In this document: piece by piece, positions 58,109-64,000 of the stretch
How positions within the stretch are numbered: the first letter of the stretch is position 1
How the letters are laid out: every line of letters begins with the position of its first letter
DNA from: Halichondria panicea
Lineage: Eukaryota > Porifera > Demospongiae > Suberitida > Halichondriidae
Reading direction: 5' to 3'
Assembly: GCF_963675165.1 (NCBI RefSeq)
Contig: NC_087380.1
Coordinates: forward strand, 4,834,571-4,898,570
DNA: 64,000 bases
Position numbers and translations under genes: made by a program
The notes under the pieces: generated by a model
The model's input: only the letters and a program-made list of their open reading frames with translations
Databases searched by the model: none
Told to the model about the DNA's origin: nothing

Positions 58109-59388
58109 GCTCACTTACTCATCTGAAAGGAAATTGATATTGTTAACATTAATTTTAGCATCTGATAATTAGTCCATTGTGCAATAAAGCAGACCACGTA
58201 CCTATAGCGAGTAATTTTTGAGGGCCCAATATCTTCGCAGCTTTGCTGCAAATAATTTTTCAATCTCGAAAATGCATGCACGTCTACTTACTATCCATAT
58301 TTATACGCAGTAAATTAGACCATCGGAAATTACCCGCTTTATAGTATCATAAGAAGAGAGGAGTGTCAAACTACCGATACTTTTACACAAAAACTGTGCA
58401 ATAACATGACTCGCACATGATGAAGTATTGTAAAGTTACTAGTAACCGTGACCTTTTTAGGGGTGTGGTAATTGAACAACGAGTGTTGCAAGCTGCGCTG
58501 TGCTAATGCCTCTCGCCATGTTATGCTTTCGCTTAAAAAGTATTAGAGTGTTATAGTAGGGAGAATACCGTATTAGTACAACCAGTAGGTTGTACATAGG
58601 ATTGACAGTGCAGTTGTATGTGTTTTCAATTATTGCACAAATTTTGACTCGTGTTTAGACGGCTCTATTTCTGCAGGGAAAGGCCACATCAAGAAAATAA
58701 CTGGATAGATAGCTTAGTTAGCCTTTTATCTGTCTAAATGTGTGATATTATAGTCTATGAATATTCACATGCATTAATATTGATATTTTAAAAATTGCAC
58801 TATTTTCATATTTCACCGCGTTTCGTCTGACTGACTAAGTAAGTAAGTAACTTTCTTGAAAAGCATTTCCTCCTTGTACAAACATGTTCAGAAGATTCTG
58901 GATACAGCTTCTAGTCGACTAGAACCCGGACCATGGGCGTTTTTCTCAGAATTGCGTTTGCTTCCAAGAGGCAGATGACCTCTCAGGCTCTACTTTTCTT
59001 ACATACGGAATTCCGCCATCTTTAAATGACTGCCACAGCAACGCACATGGCAACTTATGAGATGGGCGTGGCTTTGACATCGATAACACAAAGCCTCCTT
59101 TCTTCAGCTCAGCTCTCCATTCTCTCTCACTTCAGGATGCTATTTATGCTAGACGTATGCACTGGCTGGATCTACCATAGCCATAGGCCTCCATGCTTTT
59201 GCACTTGGAAGTACATCTACAGTATAAACATGGCTGTCATTTTATCACATAGATTCTGAATAAAATAATAATGTTTATTCCAGTTCTGTCTTCTCTTCTT
59301 GAACTTCTCTTGCTTCTTGACATTCCTCTTAGGCATTTCACATTTCATTATTGAAGAGTATAATACTGCTGTACTGAAAAAGAAAGGG

Positions 59389-59869
59389 AATCAAACTAAA
59401 AAAACATTTGCAATGTGAACGTTGCTAGGATTGCCAGGAAAAGAAAACCGCGAAAAAGAAAAGAAACAAGAAATTCGTCGAGTGCATAACTCCAATCCGT
59501 TACAACGTCATGAACATGTACAGCCGAGTGGCCTACTGTTGATAATGATTTTAGAATCAAAATACAAATTGGGTAAAAATGAACCGAGAATAACTGAGAA
59601 ATAAAATTCACAATCATCCACCCACACATCAACGCTTGCATGTTTGCTCAACACTGTAAGGGAAAACATCATAATATAAATTATAAATAATGATAAAAAT
59701 TACTGAAGGACTGGCCAGCAAAAACGAATTGGAACAGTACATGTGAATGAAGTTGTAACGGATTGGAGTTATGCACTCGCCGAATTTCTTGTTTCTTTTC
59801 TTTTTCGCGGTTTTCTTTTCCTGGCAATCCTAGCAATGTTCACATTGCAAATGTTTTTTTAGTTTGATT
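59389..59869. mobile_element. element with about 130-bp terminal inverted repeats
   Basis: The first 130 bp (start AATCAAACTAAAAAAACATT) return almost perfectly inverted at 59738-59869, ending AATGTTTTTTTAGTTTGATT. The short centre has no coding capacity. It appears to interrupt another element whose right part continues to about 60071 with ends of the ACTAGAATGTTTTGCG type. Confidence 0.8.
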
Positions 59870-62800
59870 ACTAGAATGTTTTGCGAGCATCAAACATTTG
59901 CGAACTTTGCGAGGGTTGATCAATTTGCAACAATTAAATCCGCTAAACCTAAATTATTACTAGTAAATACACCTGATCCTTTCCAGAACGCAATAGTTAG
60001 ATCGCAAAGGGTCAAATTTTCTGTTGATTTGGCTCATTCGCAAAGGTTTTTTATATTCTAGTAATACGGTAATAGTGAATTTTCCATTCAAATTAGCAGA
60101 AGTGATTATATCTATAGGTTGTGTACATGAATCTATTGTACAGTTGTGTATATGGTACCCTTGTAGTGTTTTGTAGCTTACCAGGACCTCCAGAAACAGA
60201 AAATTGATTCTCTGCCAGGATTGTGGATGAGTGCGCATGCGCATTAGAATAAGGGGTGTGTCTGCAAGAGGTCAAGTTCACAAAGTTAATGGCTACTAAA
60301 TAGCTAGCTGCTTTAGCAGCTCTTTTCTGACTCTTGCAGCTTAATAAAAAGCTAGGTGCTTTAGTGCAAGGCTAACTCATAAGTTGAATAGAAACTTTGT
60401 GCGAACAAATAATGCTACGAAAGATTCTGAAAAGACTGCAACAGCCTTCAATGTGAGTCAAACTAGCCATAACTCGAGAAAGAAGCTTTAGTTTGTTAAT
60501 CCACGAATCAAAATCCAAGAGAACGTGGTTAGAAGCTGTTAGTTTTGGTTACATTGCAATCGTTGAGCAGTTACAGCTGGAACAGACACACACACACACA
60601 GTCAGCTTTTAAATTACCGTATCCCTCGTGCGGCTACGCCTCGAGGCATAATGACATCTGATTCTAGCTAGTCGTTTGCGTTCAACGTTCAGAGCTGCTC
60701 ACTGCACACTGATAAGAGACGATCTCTTTCACAAAAATCTTCTAAATAGAGACAATAGTCAGATTGATCCTCTTCACTTGCACTCTCACTCACTATTAAC
60801 AAATTATGTGCGTTTCGTGATTATGCGCAAACATCATCAATTGCGAATTGCTCACGTGCAATTGACAGGATGTCACATTGCTTTGTGCACAGTTTTTGTG
60901 TAGAGGTATCAGTAGTTCGACACTCTCCTCTTTTTGTGCACTATTGATAGTATAATGCTTAAATAAATGGTGTGTGCTCACAACTTACTGTCAGGTGTAC
61001 TTACTCACTCGAGATTGCTCTTTTACGACCGCAGTTGCTTGATATTGGGTATGTATACGTATAATTGTTCTTGTTGAGTACAGTTTAACGACTAAAAAAT
61101 GTTGTCACTTCTATACACTTATGCTGGGCCAAGCCTGAAACCTTTCTTGTACTCCGTGTGCAAATGTAAAGTTTCTGTTTTGAATTCCATTCCTGTTTTT
61201 AGGTGCTCACTGCATGGGGCTCACTGCATGGGGCTCTCCCAACAGTTTTTCAGTGCCTGTTAGTAGCCAGCACGTTGGCATTCACTGACTTCCACTAATT
61301 GTTTTTCACATTTTGGTGATATCGGCGTAACACAGTACCAACAACCCCTTCCGGCACCAAATTTAAACTAAAGCTTCTGTTATTATTTACTTAAATTTAC
61401 CCTCAAACATGGTACCGTATAATCTGGTTAATAAGCCCATGCACCAGAGAGGAAACTTTATTCTGTGTGTACATGTTCTTATACAGTTTCTGTTTTGATT
61501 TGCATTCCTGTTAAAGACTTTTGATATTGGTGCTTGTTATTCTGTTCTGTTATTCTGTGCTTGTTATTCTAGTATCAACCCCTCCCGGCAACCAAAATTA
61601 AAGCTTCCTTTATTACTGAAATTTACCCTCAAATTAATACCATACATGTATAACGGGTATAGTTCAAGGGTATGTACCGTGAACATTAATATCGCATGCA
61701 TGCAGAGCTTCATACAGTGGGGGCGCTCGCCTCCCTGGGATTAGGCCATAAAACCCTTGTTACGGTCTGTGACACCCCAACCAACAAAGATCTTAATTGT
61801 CTTATTATTCATACCAACAATATTACAATGTGAATCACAGGATGATTTTCTACTCTTTCTGTTCCATTCACAAAGTAAATGGGGCGCTCAGGCTGCCGTG
61901 TTTTGATGAGCTTCATCTGAGAAAAGCTTTGCAGTAGTCAAGGAATAGACTCAGCTTAGACTCATAGTACCATTACGTTGTTTTAGCATCTAGGCAACTT
62001 GTAATACTAAATCTTCACCGCTCGCATTTTTACAAAACTTTGTTTTGCAATTTGTACTTCATAAAAACCCTAGCTCTTAACATTGACACCTCATGCAGTT
62101 CCTAAGAATGCACCAGATGCGATATCAGACAGTCTAAAAACAAATGTTCCTTGGGAAGAATACCCCTAGACCCCCCTAGATGGCAGCACACAGATATCCG
62201 GCTTGCCCCCCCTATCAATTTTTTCTGTATCAAAAGCCTAGCATATACTCTTGCTAATAGTCTTTCCGCGAAAGTTTATACCCTCGAAATATCCCCGGCT
62301 ATACGGTATGCCATAGATTGAACTTGAAACTCTTCCGTGTAGTTGCTTAGTGGTTTAAATGTTGTCACAGTTGATAGAAGTGTTGTTGTTTAGGCTCAGT
62401 GTGAATGCTGCAACCTTTCAATCGCCTTTCTGCAATAATTAAGTTTGTCTGTTATTTGTAGTTTTAAAGTTTCTGTTTTCTTACATTTGAATGTTGGTGC
62501 TTGTCGCTGTGTTCACCCAACTTGTAAGTAGTCAGCACGTACACACGTTGGCATTTAAACTCTTCAAGTAATTGTTGACAATGGGGTATCGTAACAACAT
62601 AACAAAGTCCCGGCCAACGCTTAAGTTATGACTTATGGAAAGAACTTGTGTTGATTGAACTGTTCACCTTAACGCGGTAGAGGAAGTATGACATGCATGA
62701 GCAATTAGGCTTGATTAATGCTGAGTCAGCTAATCAAGTCTTATAATTAGACAATGCTCCTGCGTGTCGTACCTCCTCTGTTAACGTGGTAGGCATAGAT

Positions 62801-62928
62801 TTTTGAGCGTGTTATTTGCAATGGATATTCAAGTCAACATTTCAAGTGCGAAGTATCTTTATAGCTTAATCAAATAGAGCTGAGTTTAAGCTTCAAAATG
62901 ATACCAAGATGGCCTAGCGCTTCGAGAA

Positions 62929-63813
62929 TGAAAGCACCGTGGGTGCTGATGCCTCGGTGGAGGTGCCAAAGCTACATAACATAAAACTACTAAAGTCTAT
63001 ATTTGTGTTGAGTTTGACCTTCATAAAGTTATCATAACTTTGTCATACTTCACTGAAATTCAAAGTTTCATATATACCATTGGATTCCTTGTTAAAAAGC
63101 GCTTCTCCTATATGCTGTAGAGCTAGTAAGCTCCAACCAGCTAAAAGTTAGTATTTTCCATGTAGACGTCCCAGGCATACTTGTCCACCACATAAAGCAT
63201 AAATGAAGCCATAATTGACCACATAAATTCCGGGGTTGAACTCAATGCAAATAGACTTCCACCACATAAAGCATAAATGAAGCCATAATTGACCACATAA
63301 ATTCCGGGGTTGAACTCAATGCAAATAGACTTTAATATACACACATTGATTATTATGAACATTTTTAATTTTGCTGCATGCAGAATCACAGGAAAACTCA
63401 AAGAGTGGGTAATGATCGACCATGATTGTTGTTAAAAACGATTGATACCAAAAGTTCAAGTCTAAAATTAATGGCTGCAAGTCAGCAGAGTTTTGCAGCT
63501 CTCTTCGCACTCTTGCAGCTACCAATAGCTAGTGTTCTAGTGCAGAGCTCACTGCTAAGTAGAGTAGCAACACTCGGTGAACAAGTTTTGTTACGGACTC
63601 TTCTGAAAAGGCTCCGATGGCATTCCAAGTAAGCAAAACTATCAAGAACGAAGCTTTATTTTGCAAGTCCACAAATACGAATCCAAGAAAGCATGACTAG
63701 AAACTTTTACTTGCATTTCATTGATCCTTGAGCAGCTGTAACAGTCTACACACACACACACACACAAACACACTATCGTGTACCTCGCTTGCGCATGCGC
63801 ACCGGGGCATAAT
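62929..63813 (+). repeat. family B element with internal insertion
   Basis: The left end TGAAAGCACCGTGGGTGCTG and right end GCGCATGCGCACCGGGGCAT match family B, but about 330 bp of foreign sequence lie at roughly 63000-63330. Part of that insert is found in reverse orientation at about 49495-49620 in POLR1A intron 13. Confidence 0.7.
63185..63332. repeat. 74-bp tandem duplication
   Basis: Two adjacent copies starting CCACCACATAAAGCATAAAT with period 74 bp lie inside the insertion in the family B copy. A related word (AAGCCATAATTGACCACATA) occurs near 41655. Confidence 0.9.
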
Positions 63814-64000
63814 AAATGTCTTCATATAAAAGATAGTCAGTGTGTAAGGGCCAAAACTTTGCAGGAATGCAGATAGAATAAAAGTATAGCTTTGGAGTGA
63901 TTAATAGTCTTCTATGAAATGTGTCTATAAAAGGCGTCTGTAACACTTTTAAGTAAAAAAAAAAACAGAGCACCATCACCAGCTCTCTTTTTATTACTCA

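Larger units (their letters stand above)
58115..64000. other. gene-free, repeat-rich right flank
   Basis: No exon with recognisable similarity was found on either strand, including any continuation of POLR1A. Contents are a partial family C arm (about 58200-58345), a diverged family B-like stretch (58560-58960), the inverted repeat at 59389-59869, a partial element ending ATTCTAGTAATACGGTA (to about 60071), a diverged family B relative (60190-60650), diverged repeats sharing AAGTTTCTGTTTT and GTGCTTGT words (about 61150-61640 and 62455-62620), a 120-bp palindrome (62668-62795) and a family B copy with an internal insertion (62929-63813). Confidence 0.6.

Noticed and set aside
53366-58114. GTG at 58114 as start codon of the beta-helix gene
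   Set aside because: An ATG follows two codons later and begins the signal peptide; a GTG start is not expected in a nuclear animal gene.
59396-59641. Minus-strand 81-codon frame and its plus-strand partner
   Set aside because: Both lie inside the 130-bp inverted-repeat element and come from its arms.
63141-63401. Minus-strand frame with internally repeated peptide
   Set aside because: The repetition is the 74-bp tandem duplication inside a repeat; no protein family match.
58115-64000. Missing POLR1A C-terminal exons
   Set aside because: I searched the plus strand for family words of the jaw and C-terminal region and found none with proper splice sites.

Overview
The window looks like nuclear DNA from an animal, most likely a sponge (Porifera, probably a demosponge). 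It holds four protein-coding genes. Three are split into many short exons by GT-AG introns of a few tens of bases to several kilobases. The fourth is an uninterrupted 4.7 kb reading frame. The sponge call is an inference. It rests on a two-SH2 SYK-family kinase, an axonemal dynein chain, the intron structure, and a large beta-helix/multi-pass membrane protein of a kind I associate with sponge gene sets. Nothing bacterial or viral, no CRISPR array and no rRNA or tRNA gene was recognised.

Layout. 1-7866: gene-free and repeat-rich. 7867-19053 (+): SYK-like tyrosine kinase, 10 exons, 562 aa, complete. 19335-39538 (-): orthologue of axonemal dynein intermediate chain DNAI4 (WDR78), 22 exons, about 784 aa. 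It converges tail-to-tail on the kinase, with only 281 bp between stop codons and poly(A) signals that imply overlapping 3' UTRs. 39539-40718: divergent intergenic region. 40719-52524 (+): first 25 exons (1314 aa) of POLR1A, the largest subunit of RNA polymerase I. The last exon ends at a good GTAAGT donor and the C-terminal part was not found in the window. 53366-58108 (-): 1580-aa protein with signal peptide, Pmp-like parallel beta-helix, Cys-rich segment and about nine membrane helices. It lies antisense, probably inside the next POLR1A intron. 58115-64000: gene-free repeats.

Much of the non-coding DNA consists of short dispersed elements, mostly MITE-like with inverted ends. I call the recurring families A (about 700-770 bp, ends CTAGAGCACT and CCCGAGG), B (about 500-560 bp, ends TGAAAGCACCGC and GCACCGAGGCATAA, next to a CA microsatellite), C (about 210-330 bp, end TACCGTATAGCGGG) and D (end GTAGAAACTGGATTATTAGC). 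These names are mine. Several insertions are nested and some still show target-site duplications. One decayed protein-coding element with a broken SWIM zinc finger lies in a DNAI4 intron.

The four genes have unrelated jobs (signalling, cilia, rRNA synthesis, cell surface), so this is ordinary eukaryotic gene order. The most unusual item is the intronless beta-helix/multi-TM gene: it looks like a surface receptor, adhesion or channel-like protein and carries recent in-frame tandem duplications.
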